NCBI RefSeq assembly: GCF_947503855.1
Contig: NZ_CANNFF010000009.1
Location: forward strand, 62,001-126,000
Direction: 5' to 3'
From: an uncultured Polaribacter sp.
GTDB lineage: Bacteria > Bacteroidota > Bacteroidia > Flavobacteriales > Flavobacteriaceae
Length of the DNA stretch: 64,000 nt
Below the pieces are notes generated by a model. It saw only the letters and a program-made list of their open reading frames with translations. It was not told the origin of the DNA and did not search any database. The translations under genes were made by a program, and so were the position numbers. This document shows, one piece after another, positions 16,915-24,841 of the stretch (the first letter of the stretch is position 1; each line of letters begins with the position of its first letter).

Positions 16915-16976
16915 TTTGTAAAATTTAAAACCCATTTTTACTGGGTTTGTTAATTATTTTTTTAAGATTTTAAATG
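16772..16976. repeat. Direct repeat, right copy (~205 bp)
   Basis: Partner of 15469-15674. It covers the leader-coding part of peptide copy 2, its start region and about 60 bases upstream. Few substitutions separate the copies, so the duplication is recent compared with the GLPGLI paralogues around it. Confidence 0.9.
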
Positions 16977-17021
16977 AGTAAACAAGTCTAAAATTCTATA
17001 AAAAACTTGTAGAAAAAATGG

Positions 17022-17029
17022 TACTTTTG
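17022..17029 (+). promoter_or_regulatory. -7 box (TACTTTTG) of a candidate small RNA
   Basis: An exact TAnnTTTG match in a region without a gene. The nearest TTG (17007-17009) is only 12 bases upstream, shorter than the usual 19, so the -33 element is weak. Transcription would begin near 17035, just before the structured segment. Confidence 0.4.
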
Positions 17030-17032
17030 CAA

Positions 17033-17140
17033 CACTTCCTCTGCTTGTTAGTGTTTATTTACATAGGCAATGGTTTTAAGTTGTACATTTATTTACAGGA
17101 TTTTTATATTTCTTAATTCCGCAAGCGGAGGTTTTTTTTT
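17033..17140 (+). ncRNA. Candidate small structured RNA with closing stem and T-run
   Basis: CCTCTGCTTG at 17038-17047 pairs with CAAGCGGAGG at 17122-17131 (nine Watson-Crick pairs and one G-U), immediately followed by nine Ts, giving an RNA of about 105 nt closed by its own terminator. A competing 5' hairpin, AACACT (17031-17036) with AGTGTT (17050-17055), excludes the closing stem, so two folds are possible. I found no ORF of note inside. It could be a 6S-like or another flavobacterial sRNA; I cannot assign a family. Confidence 0.45.
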
Positions 17141-17217
17141 AGTAAGCAGTAAGCAGTAAGCAGTAAGCAGTAAGCAGTAAGCAGTAAGCAGTAAGCAGTA
17201 AGCAGTAAGCAGTAAGC
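17141..17217. repeat. Pure 7-bp tandem repeat, eleven copies of AGTAAGC
   Basis: Seventy-seven bases of exact AGTAAGC units directly after the T-run of the candidate sRNA. In phase TAAGCAG each unit starts with a stop codon, so all three plus-strand frames are closed. The copy number probably varies between strains by slippage. Confidence 0.97.
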
Positions 17218-17350
17218 AAAACTAAAATTTACTATAGCTACAGTTAGTTCTGTGTCTATTTTTTCTTTTTTTTATAGGGGAAGTTTTCTTTTTTCATAGC
17301 AATTTCTTTCTCCAAATCTGAGAAACTTTTTTAATAAAACCTAAAAAATC

Positions 17351-17424
17351 ACTTTCCATTTTAGACTAACTGAATTCAGGGATGCCTCTATGTACCTGAA
17401 AACCGTTAGTCCAAAATGGAAAGT
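17351..17424. repeat. 20-bp inverted repeat forming an extended hairpin upstream of the XRE gene
   Basis: ACTTTCCATTTTAGACTAAC at 17351-17370 matches the complement of 17405-17424 at 19 of 20 positions. Inside the 34-base spacer a second stem, TTCAGG (17375-17380) with CCTGAA (17395-17400), closes a 14-base loop. The left part also carries TGAATTCAGGGAT, a 3' portion of the palindrome repeated three times at 60475-60540. It ends 22 bases before the -7 box of the XRE gene. Confidence 0.85.
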
Positions 17425-17445
17425 AAAAATGTATAATTTTTATCT

Positions 17446-17453
17446 TATTTTTG
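17446..17453 (+). promoter_or_regulatory. -7 box (TATTTTTG) of the XRE gene
   Basis: An exact TAnnTTTG match 10 bases before the ATG at 17464, predicting a 5' leader of only a few bases. No good -33 element is visible. The long hairpin at 17351-17424 sits where an activator or repressor would bind. Confidence 0.55.
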
Positions 17454-17463
17454 AAAAAAACAT

Positions 17464-17736
17464 ATGATGAGAGAAAGAGAAAGAGAAAGAGAAAGAGAAA
17501 GAGAAAGAGAAAGAGAAAGAGTTGCTTTAAAATACCAAGCAATTTTAAAAAAATTAGCTGCAGAAAGGCAAAATAAAGGCATCAATCAGTTTTCTATGGC
17601 ACGATCTTTAGGGTTAACAGAAAGTGGCTATTTTAAAGTAGAAAAAGGAAAAACAAAGTTAGATGTAGAAAGACTACTACACATGTTAAACACTTTAGAC
17701 ATTCCTTTAAAAGATTTTTTTAAAGATATGGAATAG
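17464..17736 (+). CDS. XRE-family transcription regulator with a microsatellite-encoded (Arg-Glu)8 N-terminus
   Basis: 90 residues. After Met-Met come eight Arg-Glu dipeptides encoded by a GAGAAA hexamer tract, then a helix-turn-helix domain (about 22-88): YQAILKKLAAERQNKG, INQFSMARSLGLTESGYFKVEKGKT, LDVERLLHMLNTLDIPLKDFF. The HTH and the C-terminal aliphatic helix match small XRE repressors. No other in-frame start exists before the HTH. Changes in hexamer number keep the frame but lengthen or shorten a highly charged arm. Regulated targets are unknown; the hairpin just upstream could be its own operator. Confidence 0.88.
   Translation: MMRERERERERERERERERVALKYQAILKKLAAERQNKGINQFSMARSLGLTESGYFKVEKGKTKLDVERLLHMLNTLDIPLKDFFKDME
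17471..17518 (+). repeat. Coding hexamer microsatellite, eight copies of GAGAAA
   Basis: Eight exact GAGAAA units within the 5' end of the XRE gene. Slippage by whole units changes the protein by one Arg-Glu pair each. The purine-rich tract immediately follows the start codon of a nearly leaderless mRNA, so it could also affect translation or mRNA stability. Confidence 0.97.
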
Positions 17737-17786
17737 TTTAAAACAAAAAAACCCAAAACAATATGTTTTGGGTTTTTTGTTTTAAA
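17737..17786. terminator. Strong bidirectional terminator between the XRE gene and sdhB
   Basis: TTTAAAAC, an A7 run, CCCAAAAC, a 5-base loop (AATAT) and the mirror arm GTTTTGGG-T6-GTTTTAAA form a stem of over 20 bp with one bulged A. It starts right after the XRE stop and lies between convergent genes. Confidence 0.9.
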
Positions 17787-17824
17787 TTAAAAGATTGCTT
17801 CGTACCTCGAAATGACTTATGTTT

Positions 17825-18565
17825 TTAAATAGAAGCTTTCATTAATTCTCTGTTCATTCTTGCAATGTTGTCTAAAGAAATTCCTTTAGGGCATTCTACC
17901 TCACAAGCGCCTGTATTTGTACAGTTACCAAAGCCTTCTAAATCCATTTGTGCTACCATATTTTGTACACGGTCTGCAGCTTCTACTTGTCCTTGTGGCA
18001 ATAATGCATATTGAGATACTTTTGCACCCACAAATAACATTGCAGAACTATTTTTACAAGTTGCTACACAAGCACCACAACCAATACAAGTTGCTGCATC
18101 CATAGCTGTATCTGCTGCTTCTTTAGCAATAGGTATTGAATTTGCATCTTGTGTGTTTCCTGAGGTGTTTACAGAAATATAACCCCCTGCGTGCTGTATT
18201 CTATCAAAAGCAGATCTATCTACTACTAAATCTTTAACTACAGGAAATGCTGCTGCTCTAAAAGGTTCTATAGTAATTGTATCTCCATCTTTAAACATAC
18301 GCATATGTAATTGGCATGTTGTAATGCCTCTATCTGGTCCATGTGCTTCTCCGTTAATGTACATAGAGCACATTCCGCAAATACCTTCTCTACAATCATG
18401 ATCAAAAGCTACAGGTTCTTCACCAGAATTTACTAACTGCTCATTTAGCACATCCATCATTTCTAAAAAAGACATATGTTCTGAAATTTCGGTTACTTTA
18501 TAATCTACCATTTGACCCTTTGAACTAGCGTCTTTCTGTCTCCAAATTTTAAGTGTTAAATTCAT
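17825..18565 (-). CDS. sdhB: Succinate dehydrogenase/fumarate reductase iron-sulfur subunit
   Basis: 246 residues. The N-terminal ferredoxin domain holds the [2Fe-2S] cysteines ([12 protein letters not shown], then TTCQLHM). The C-terminal domain has [13 protein letters not shown] and [14 protein letters not shown] for the [4Fe-4S] and [3Fe-4S] clusters. It passes electrons from the flavin of SdhA to the membrane subunit. It is the last gene of sdhCAB, separated from sdhA by a 79-base quasi-palindromic heptad element. Confidence 0.97.
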   Translation of the reverse strand: MNLTLKIWRQKDASSKGQMVDYKVTEISEHMSFLEMMDVLNEQLVNSGEEPVAFDHDCREGICGMCSMYINGEAHGPDRGITTCQLHMRMFKDGDTITIEPFRAAAFPVVKDLVVDRSAFDRIQHAGGYISVNTSGNTQDANSIPIAKEAADTAMDAATCIGCGACVATCKNSSAMLFVGAKVSQYALLPQGQVEAADRVQNMVAQMDLEGFGNCTNTGACEVECPKGISLDNIARMNRELMKASI

Positions 18566-18571
18566 TTTTTT

Positions 18572-18642
18572 TAGTTTTTGGTTTTTAGTTGTTTGTTGTT
18601 AGTTTTTGTTTCCAGAAACCAACAACCATCAACCATCAACTA
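18572..18642. repeat. Heptad quasi-palindrome between sdhA and sdhB
   Basis: From 18572 to 18613 the plus strand reads as six 7-base units (TAGTTTT, TGGTTTT, TAGTTGT, TTGTTGT, TAGTTTT, TGTTTCC). From 18642 down to 18615 the minus strand reads as four more (TAGTTGA, TGGTTGA, TGGTTGT, TGGTTTC). All are in perfect register, and the arms face each other as an imperfect inverted repeat. It lies inside the sdhCAB transcript. Confidence 0.85.
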
Positions 18643-18644
18643 TA

Positions 18645-20642
18645 TTATTTATAACTTCTTTCTTTTACTTCTATGTTTTCGTACTCTAAAGCTTCTTTAT
18701 GCAATACTGCATCTTTTGGCTCTCCTTTATACTCCCAAGCAGACACAAATTGGAATTCTTTTAGCCTTTTTGCTTCTCCTTCTGGTGTTTGATGTTCTTC
18801 TCTAAAATGTCCTCCTGCAGATTCTTCTCTAACTAAGGCATCTTTTGCAAACAATTCTCCTAGTTCAAGAAAATCTGCTACTCTTCCTGCTTTTGCTAGC
18901 TGCTCGTTAAATTCGTTTGCTTCTCCAGGAACGTTAACATTTTTCCAAAAATCTTTTCTAAGTTCTGAAATTTCTTCAATTGCTTCTTTTAAACCCTCTG
19001 CATTTCTAGACATACCACATTTATCCCACATAATCTTACCTAGTTTTTTGTGGTAAGAATCTACAGATTTTGTTCCCTTATTATTGATAAAGAAATTGAT
19101 ATTTTCTTTTACTGATTTTTCAGCTTCATCAAATTCTGGAGTATCTGTAGGAATTTTTCCTGTTCTAATATCATCTGCTAAATAATCTCCAATCGTATAT
19201 GGTAACACAAAATAACCATCTGCTAAACCTTGCATTAAAGCAGATGCGCCTAATCTATTAGCTCCATGATCAGAGAAATTTGCTTCTCCAATTGCATAAC
19301 AACCAGGAATTGTAGTCATCAAGTTATAATCAACCCAAACACCACCCATTGTATAGTGTACCGCAGGATAAATCATCATTGGTGTTTCGTACGGGTTTTC
19401 ATCTACAATTTTCTCGTACATCTGAAATAGGTTACCGTATTTTGCTTTTACGATTGCTTTACCTAGTTCTTTAATTTTTGCATCAGATGCATTTTTTATA
19501 TTTTTTACTTTTGCTTGCTCTGTACCATATCTTACAATAGCTGCAGCAAAATCTAAATACACAGCTTCTCCTGTTGCATTTACACCATAACCAGCATCAC
19601 AACGTTCTTTTGCAGCTCTAGATGCTACATCACGTGGTACTAAGTTACCAAATGCAGGATAACGTCTTTCTAAATAGTAATCTCTTTCGTCTTCAGATAA
19701 ATCTGTAGGTCTTTTCTTTCCTTCTCTAATTAATTTTACGTCGTCTAAATTCTTTGGAACCCAAATTCGCCCATCATTACGTAAAGATTCAGACATTAAG
19801 GTTAATTTAGATTGATAATCTCCTGAACGTGGGATACAAGTTGGGTGAATTTGCGTATAACAAGGGTTTGCGAAATACGCGCCTTTTTTATGAATTTTCC
19901 ATCCTGCAGTTACGTTAGAACCCATTGCATTGGTAGATAAGAAATATACGTTACCATAACCCCCAGAAGCTATAACAACTGCATGTGCAGAATGTCTTTC
20001 AATTTCTCCTGTTACTAAATTACGTGCTATTATTCCTCTTGCTTTTCCATCAACAACAACGACGTCTAACATTTCATGTCTGTTAAACATTTCTATTTTA
20101 CCACGTGCTATTTGTCTATTCATTGCAGAGTAAGCACCTAATAATAATTGTTGACCTGTTTGCCCTTTTGCGTAAAACGTTCTAGAAACTAAAACACCAC
20201 CAAAAGAACGGTTGTCTAACAAACCACCATAATCACGTGCAAAAGGTACACCTTGCGCTACACATTGGTCTATAATATTTGCAGAAACCTCTGCTAATCT
20301 GTATACGTTTGCTTCACGAGATCTATAATCTCCACCTTTTACAGTATCATAAAATAATCTATAGGTAGAGTCTCCATCTCCTTGATAGTTTTTTGCTGCG
20401 TTTATACCACCTTGTGCTGCAATTGAATGCGCTCTACGTGGAGAATCTTGATAAGCAAATGCTTTTACATTGTAGCCTAATTCTGCTAGAGTAGCAGAAG
20501 CAGAACCACCTGCTAAACCTGTACCAACTACAATAATATCTATATGGCGTTTGTTGGCAGGGTTAACCAAGTTAATTTTATTTTTATAATCTGTCCATTT
20601 ATCTTTAAGTGGACCTTGAGGTACTTTTGAATCTAAAGCCAT
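18645..20642 (-). CDS. sdhA: Succinate dehydrogenase/fumarate reductase flavoprotein subunit
   Basis: 665 residues. The FAD-binding motif [18 protein letters not shown] is near residues 40-57. [21 protein letters not shown] carries the histidine expected to bind FAD covalently. The active-site region has TQIHPTCIP and, towards the C-terminus, [12 protein letters not shown] and [22 protein letters not shown]. It oxidises succinate to fumarate. The length and the split from a five-helix cytochrome b subunit match the Bacteroidota-type enzyme. It follows sdhC by 12 bases. Confidence 0.98.
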   Translation of the reverse strand: MALDSKVPQGPLKDKWTDYKNKINLVNPANKRHIDIIVVGTGLAGGSASATLAELGYNVKAFAYQDSPRRAHSIAAQGGINAAKNYQGDGDSTYRLFYDTVKGGDYRSREANVYRLAEVSANIIDQCVAQGVPFARDYGGLLDNRSFGGVLVSRTFYAKGQTGQQLLLGAYSAMNRQIARGKIEMFNRHEMLDVVVVDGKARGIIARNLVTGEIERHSAHAVVIASGGYGNVYFLSTNAMGSNVTAGWKIHKKGAYFANPCYTQIHPTCIPRSGDYQSKLTLMSESLRNDGRIWVPKNLDDVKLIREGKKRPTDLSEDERDYYLERRYPAFGNLVPRDVASRAAKERCDAGYGVNATGEAVYLDFAAAIVRYGTEQAKVKNIKNASDAKIKELGKAIVKAKYGNLFQMYEKIVDENPYETPMMIYPAVHYTMGGVWVDYNLMTTIPGCYAIGEANFSDHGANRLGASALMQGLADGYFVLPYTIGDYLADDIRTGKIPTDTPEFDEAEKSVKENINFFINNKGTKSVDSYHKKLGKIMWDKCGMSRNAEGLKEAIEEISELRKDFWKNVNVPGEANEFNEQLAKAGRVADFLELGELFAKDALVREESAGGHFREEHQTPEGEAKRLKEFQFVSAWEYKGEPKDAVLHKEALEYENIEVKERSYK

Positions 20643-20654
20643 AGTTTAATAAGA

Positions 20655-21329
20655 TTAATGGTTAAAGTGATGATAAAGTGCAATGAAAATAAATCCTAAA
20701 GGCACTATAATTGAATATACGATTCCTAATTTCTCTAATTTTTTTCTTAGAGAAGCAGCTCCAATTGATTGGAAAGCAGAAGTAAAACCATGAGCTAAAT
20801 GCAATCCTAAGAATACAAATGCTAAAACATAAGCACCCACTCTTAAAGGATTTACAAATTTATGCACTAATTCTTCGTGGTAACGCAATCCTTCAACTCC
20901 TTCCATGGTTCCAGACCAATCGCCTTGAATAAATTTTGTGTTAATTTCTGGGAACCAAAAATCAATAAAATGTAAGAGAATAAAAGCAAGAATAGTTATT
21001 CCGCTTAAAATCATATTTCTACTAAACCAAGTAGAATTTGCAGCTCCGTTGTTTTTTGCATATCCAGCACCATTTGCTTTTCTATTTTTTAGTTCTAAAA
21101 TAAAGCCCATTACAAAGTGAAAAACCACTGCAAAAATTAATACAGGCTGCAATGCAAATTGTACTACCGGGTTGGTACCCATAAAGTGTGATACTTCATT
21201 AAATAATTCTGGACTAAAAACCGATAAAATATTAATGGCTAAATGCTGTAAGAGGAAGAACATTAGAAACAGTGCTGATAGCGCCATTGCTACCTTTCTT
21301 CCAATTGAAGATTTAAAAAATCCGCTCAT
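20655..21329 (-). CDS. sdhC: Succinate dehydrogenase cytochrome b subunit
   Basis: 224 residues with five hydrophobic helices and several intramembrane histidines (LLQHLAINI, FHFVMGFILE, ILLHFIDFWFP, HLAHGFTSAFQ), the features of the di-haem b558-type membrane anchor. It transfers electrons from SdhB to menaquinone. No separate sdhD is expected for this class. It is the first gene of the operon and has a complete promoter upstream at 21357-21388. Confidence 0.95.
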   Translation of the reverse strand: MSGFFKSSIGRKVAMALSALFLMFFLLQHLAINILSVFSPELFNEVSHFMGTNPVVQFALQPVLIFAVVFHFVMGFILELKNRKANGAGYAKNNGAANSTWFSRNMILSGITILAFILLHFIDFWFPEINTKFIQGDWSGTMEGVEGLRYHEELVHKFVNPLRVGAYVLAFVFLGLHLAHGFTSAFQSIGAASLRKKLEKLGIVYSIIVPLGFIFIALYHHFNH

Positions 21330-21356
21330 TGTATTTTTAAATTAAAATTGTTCGAA

Positions 21357-21388
21357 CAAAAATACAACGAAACAGCCTGCTTTACAAA
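21357..21388 (-). promoter_or_regulatory. sdhCAB promoter (TTTG-N20-TATTTTTG)
   Basis: On the minus strand, TTTG at 21388-21385 and TATTTTTG at 21364-21357 are separated by 20 bases, one of the best matches to the Bacteroidota consensus in the window. The predicted start is near 21350, giving a leader of about 20 bases. The remaining sequence to 21650 holds no feature I can recognise. Confidence 0.75.
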
Positions 21389-21650
21389 GAATTTAAAATG
21401 TTTTCACGTGTATTTAGAATTGTTTTAAATAACCTTTTCACCGGACGTTAAAAATAACCATTTGTATTTTTTTGATGTTGCTTTTCGGCTCTCAAATGAA
21501 ATTTACAATTCTATAACCGCAAATAATGCCTTTTATTAAATTGGCTTTGGGGTTTAGATTTGCCTTTTCAAAAAAAATTTTAAAAGTAACTTTTCTATCT
21601 ATAAAATCTTGAAGTTTTTCTTGATTAAAACCTGTGAGATTTGAGTTGTT

Positions 21651-24479
21651 TTATTTTATTTCATACTCACTTTCTGCAGCACCAATTTTTACGGTATATT
21701 TTCCTTTTGGAAGATAATAAACACCATTTTTGGCTTTGTTGATAGCTACTTTTTTATTCTTTTTCTCAAAAGCTCTTTTTCCTTTTTTAGAGAAAGAAAC
21801 ATCAAATTTTACTGCATTATAACCTTTTGTAGCATCTATATTTAAAGTGTTTACCTTTACATCATCATTAAAAATAGAAACTGTAACTTTTTGATTTGAT
21901 TTTACATAAAAAGGAATCGTAATTTCTGGCGTGTAAGCATCTCTCCATTGACTCCAAGAACGCCCCCAATTTCTATTTTTTCTAATGTTATTTGTTGCAA
22001 ATATATGTGTTGATTTTGCTAAAACTGCCTCAGTTATTTCTTGTAAGCTGGCAATATTGGTTTTGTATAAACTTCTACCATGTGTGCCTACAATTAAATC
22101 TTTTGCAGTAGGTTGTATTACCAAATCATGTACTGCTACATTGGGTAAATTGTTTGCAAATGCTTCCCAAGAATTTCCTTGATGAAAAGACACATACAAG
22201 CCATTATCTGTACCTACATACAATAGATTTTCGTTTTTTGGATCTTCTTTAATTACGTTTACGGGTGATGCTGGCATGTTACTACTAATGTTTTTCCAGG
22301 TTTGACCAAAATCGTTAGACATGTATATATAGGTTGTAAAATCATCAAACCTGTAACCATTTAAAGTTGCATATACACGTTCTTTTTTATGTGCTGATGC
22401 AATTACTCTAGAAACCCATAAATTTTGTGGTAAATTATTAGAAATTCGCGTCCAACTTCCCCCTCCATTTTTGGTTACATTGATGTATCCATCATCTGAA
22501 CCTACATAAATTAACCCAAATTGAAATGGGCTCTCTGAAATTGTGGTTAGAGTTCCATAAGCCACATTTCCTTTTTTACCTCCTGTGGTTAAGTCGTCAG
22601 AAATGGTTTCCCAATCATCGCCTTTGTTTAAAGATCTGTGTAATTTATTGCCTCCTAAATATAAAATATCTTGGTTGTGTTTTGATAAGTGAATAGGTGT
22701 TTGCCAATTAAACCTGTATGGTGTTTCGCCTAAAGTATGTTTGGGTTGAATGTATTCGTTTTTACCTGTTTCTCTATTAATCCTATAATAGTTTCCAAAC
22801 TGATATCCTGTATATACAATATTTGGGTTTCTGTCATCAACTTGCACTTGCATACCATCTCCTCCCATAATAGATTTGTATGGGTTTTGCCCTTTTTGAT
22901 ACCAACTTTTATCCATTTTTGCATTGTTGTCTGCAACCCAAACACCATTGTCTTGCAAACCCCCATAAACTTTATAATTTTTCTGATTATCTGCATACAC
23001 TGAGTAAAATTGACCAACAGCTGGGTCATTTAATTTTAACCAATTTTCACCATCATCGTAAGAAAGATTTAAACCACCATCATTACCGTTTAAAATATGA
23101 CCCGGTTTTTTGGGGTTTATCCATAAAGCTTGATTGTCTGAATGTACATTTTCTTTACTGATAGAGGTAAATGTTTTTCCTCCATCTTTAGATTTAATGA
23201 TGGGAACACCTAAAACGTAAATGGCATTTTGGTCTTGTAAATCGACTCTAATTTCACCAAAATAATACCCATAAGAACTGTACACATCATCTAAATAATC
23301 TTTGTGTGTTTTTTTCCAAGACAACCCACCATTTGTAGTTTTAAAAACCTCTGCACCAATAACCTGTGTGTCAAATAACATGGCATTTGCATCTTCTAAA
23401 TAACTAGCTAAATCAACAGGTTTTACAGTACCAACACGTACCATTTGTTTTACATTTTCTGCGCGGTATTTTTCTTGAAAACCATTGTTTTTTAAATAGA
23501 TGTTTAGTTTTTTATCTGATAGATTTAAAAAATCTGCCTTAGACATGGTTTTAAAATCTTCTTTTGCTAAAGTTTCTGAAGGTTTTTTACTTTTGTCTTT
23601 AGGCCTTCTAAATTGACTGTCGTGCAAAGCATACACTGTATTTTTATTAAAGACCGCTAAACCAATTCTACCTACACCATCTCCTATTGGAAACCCTGAA
23701 TTATCGCTAACTTTTGACCAACTGTTTCCTGCATCTGTACTTTTATAAATTGCAGAGTTATTTCCATCACCATCAAAATTCCATGCTTTACGTTCTCTTT
23801 CCCAAGATGCTGCATACATAATATTAAAATCTTCTGGCGCAGCAGCCACATCTATAATACCTGTATAGTTGTTAATAAATAGCGTTTTTGTCCATGTTTT
23901 ACCAGCATCTATAGTTTTAAAAATACCTCTTTCTTGGTTGGGTGAGTACAAATGACCAATAACACCCACAACAACTTCGTTTGCATTATTTGGGTTGATT
24001 AGAATTCTACTAATGTGATGCGAATCTGGCAAACCAACATTTGTCCATGTTTTTCCTTTGTCTGTAGATTTTAACATTCCAATACCTGCGTATGAAGAAC
24101 GTGATGAATTTTTTTCTCCTGTACCTACCCAAATGGTTCCTGTGTTCCAATCTACAGCAATATCACCAATATTTTGTGTTGGCGAGTTGTCTAAAACTGG
24201 CGTAAAAGTAGTTCCATTATTATTTGTGTACCACAAACCACCTGAAGCGTAACCAACATAAAATTCTGTAGTATTTTCTGGATTTACAGCAACATCTGCT
24301 ACACGTCCGCTCATCACAGTTGGGCCAATATTGGTAAACGCAATATTTTTAACCATCGATGTATTCATCATCTTGGTTTTTTGTTCTAAAGAATTTTGAA
24401 CAACTGTTGAATTTGTTGGTATTTGCGCCAATAATGATGCTGAAAAACAGAGAGTTAAAAGGTTAAAAAAAGTTTTCAT
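21651..24479 (-). CDS. Secreted BNR/VPS10-like beta-propeller protein
   Basis: 942 residues with a signal peptide ending LLAQ. Many repeats of the form SxDxGxTW are visible (STDKGKTWTNVG, TIDAGKTWTKT, STDAGNSWSKVS, TTNGGLSWKKT, SYDDGENWLKL, NKGDDWETIS, TKNGGGSWTRIS, SNDFGQTWKNI), typical of sortilin/VPS10 or BNR propellers, probably two blades sets in tandem. The C-terminal ~150 residues resemble the domain found in secreted flavobacterial 'glycosyl hydrolase' propellers. No catalytic motif can be assigned. Monocistronic, about 320 bases from sdhC. Confidence 0.88.
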   Translation of the reverse strand: MKTFFNLLTLCFSASLLAQIPTNSTVVQNSLEQKTKMMNTSMVKNIAFTNIGPTVMSGRVADVAVNPENTTEFYVGYASGGLWYTNNNGTTFTPVLDNSPTQNIGDIAVDWNTGTIWVGTGEKNSSRSSYAGIGMLKSTDKGKTWTNVGLPDSHHISRILINPNNANEVVVGVIGHLYSPNQERGIFKTIDAGKTWTKTLFINNYTGIIDVAAAPEDFNIMYAASWERERKAWNFDGDGNNSAIYKSTDAGNSWSKVSDNSGFPIGDGVGRIGLAVFNKNTVYALHDSQFRRPKDKSKKPSETLAKEDFKTMSKADFLNLSDKKLNIYLKNNGFQEKYRAENVKQMVRVGTVKPVDLASYLEDANAMLFDTQVIGAEVFKTTNGGLSWKKTHKDYLDDVYSSYGYYFGEIRVDLQDQNAIYVLGVPIIKSKDGGKTFTSISKENVHSDNQALWINPKKPGHILNGNDGGLNLSYDDGENWLKLNDPAVGQFYSVYADNQKNYKVYGGLQDNGVWVADNNAKMDKSWYQKGQNPYKSIMGGDGMQVQVDDRNPNIVYTGYQFGNYYRINRETGKNEYIQPKHTLGETPYRFNWQTPIHLSKHNQDILYLGGNKLHRSLNKGDDWETISDDLTTGGKKGNVAYGTLTTISESPFQFGLIYVGSDDGYINVTKNGGGSWTRISNNLPQNLWVSRVIASAHKKERVYATLNGYRFDDFTTYIYMSNDFGQTWKNISSNMPASPVNVIKEDPKNENLLYVGTDNGLYVSFHQGNSWEAFANNLPNVAVHDLVIQPTAKDLIVGTHGRSLYKTNIASLQEITEAVLAKSTHIFATNNIRKNRNWGRSWSQWRDAYTPEITIPFYVKSNQKVTVSIFNDDVKVNTLNIDATKGYNAVKFDVSFSKKGKRAFEKKNKKVAINKAKNGVYYLPKGKYTVKIGAAESEYEIK

Positions 24480-24620
24480 AATAAAGTACGTTTGAATTTT
24501 GAGATGATGAATTTACCACTTGTAAAATCATTATCAAAAAAATTAACATCTTTTAAATTTTTTATTGATTTGTTTTTTGACAAGTAAAAGCTTTTAATTT
24601 TTGCAATTTACTTCTAGGTA

Positions 24621-24708
24621 TGCCTTTTGCGTTAGGGATTGAACGATTTGTTTGAGCTCTTTTTGAGGAACGAAAAAAAGCGAGTAGTGAAAGCCCGTTA
24701 AAACGCCC
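24621..24708. repeat. Dispersed flavobacterial intergenic element (GCGTTAGGGATTG type)
   Basis: The segment begins TGCCTTTTGCGTTAGGGATTG, contains GAGCTCTTTTTGAGG and GCGAGTAGTGAAAGCCCG, and ends AAACGCCC. I recall closely similar stretches in intergenic regions of many Flavobacteriia; this is from memory and not checked here. A GAGCTCTTTTT/AAAAAAAGCGAG-like imperfect hairpin is visible. The rest of the 24480-24841 gap holds only the helicase promoter. Confidence 0.5.
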
Positions 24709-24790
24709 AAAAAAAAGTATTAAAGTTTTAAATTATACCTATAAGTTTTGCAAGATTTTGCAGGTAAATTTACTTCAAGTTTAAAGAACG

Positions 24791-24798
24791 TATCTTTG
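24791..24798 (+). promoter_or_regulatory. -7 box (TATCTTTG) of the DEAD-box helicase gene
   Basis: An exact TAnnTTTG match, with predicted transcription start near 24804, leaves a leader of about 37 bases before the ATG at 24842. Upstream, TACCT and AGGTA flank a short imperfect hairpin. Confidence 0.6.
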
Positions 24799-24841
24799 TA
24801 GCAGAAATAGTTACTTAAATGCTATTTTTTAAAAATTATAT

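Noticed and set aside
13811..16935. Polysaccharide utilisation locus
   Set aside because: The barrel protein is not a SusC type and there is no SusD, glycosidase or regulator in the cluster.
17141..17217. CRISPR array or coding repeat
   Set aside because: The 7-bp units have no spacers, and every plus-strand frame contains stop codons.
17351..17424. Intrinsic terminator
   Set aside because: The stem is long but no T-run follows on the plus strand, and no gene ends just before it.
22730..23029. Long open frame on the minus strand in another phase of the BNR gene
   Set aside because: It lies wholly inside the well-supported 942-residue propeller gene and shows no family signature.
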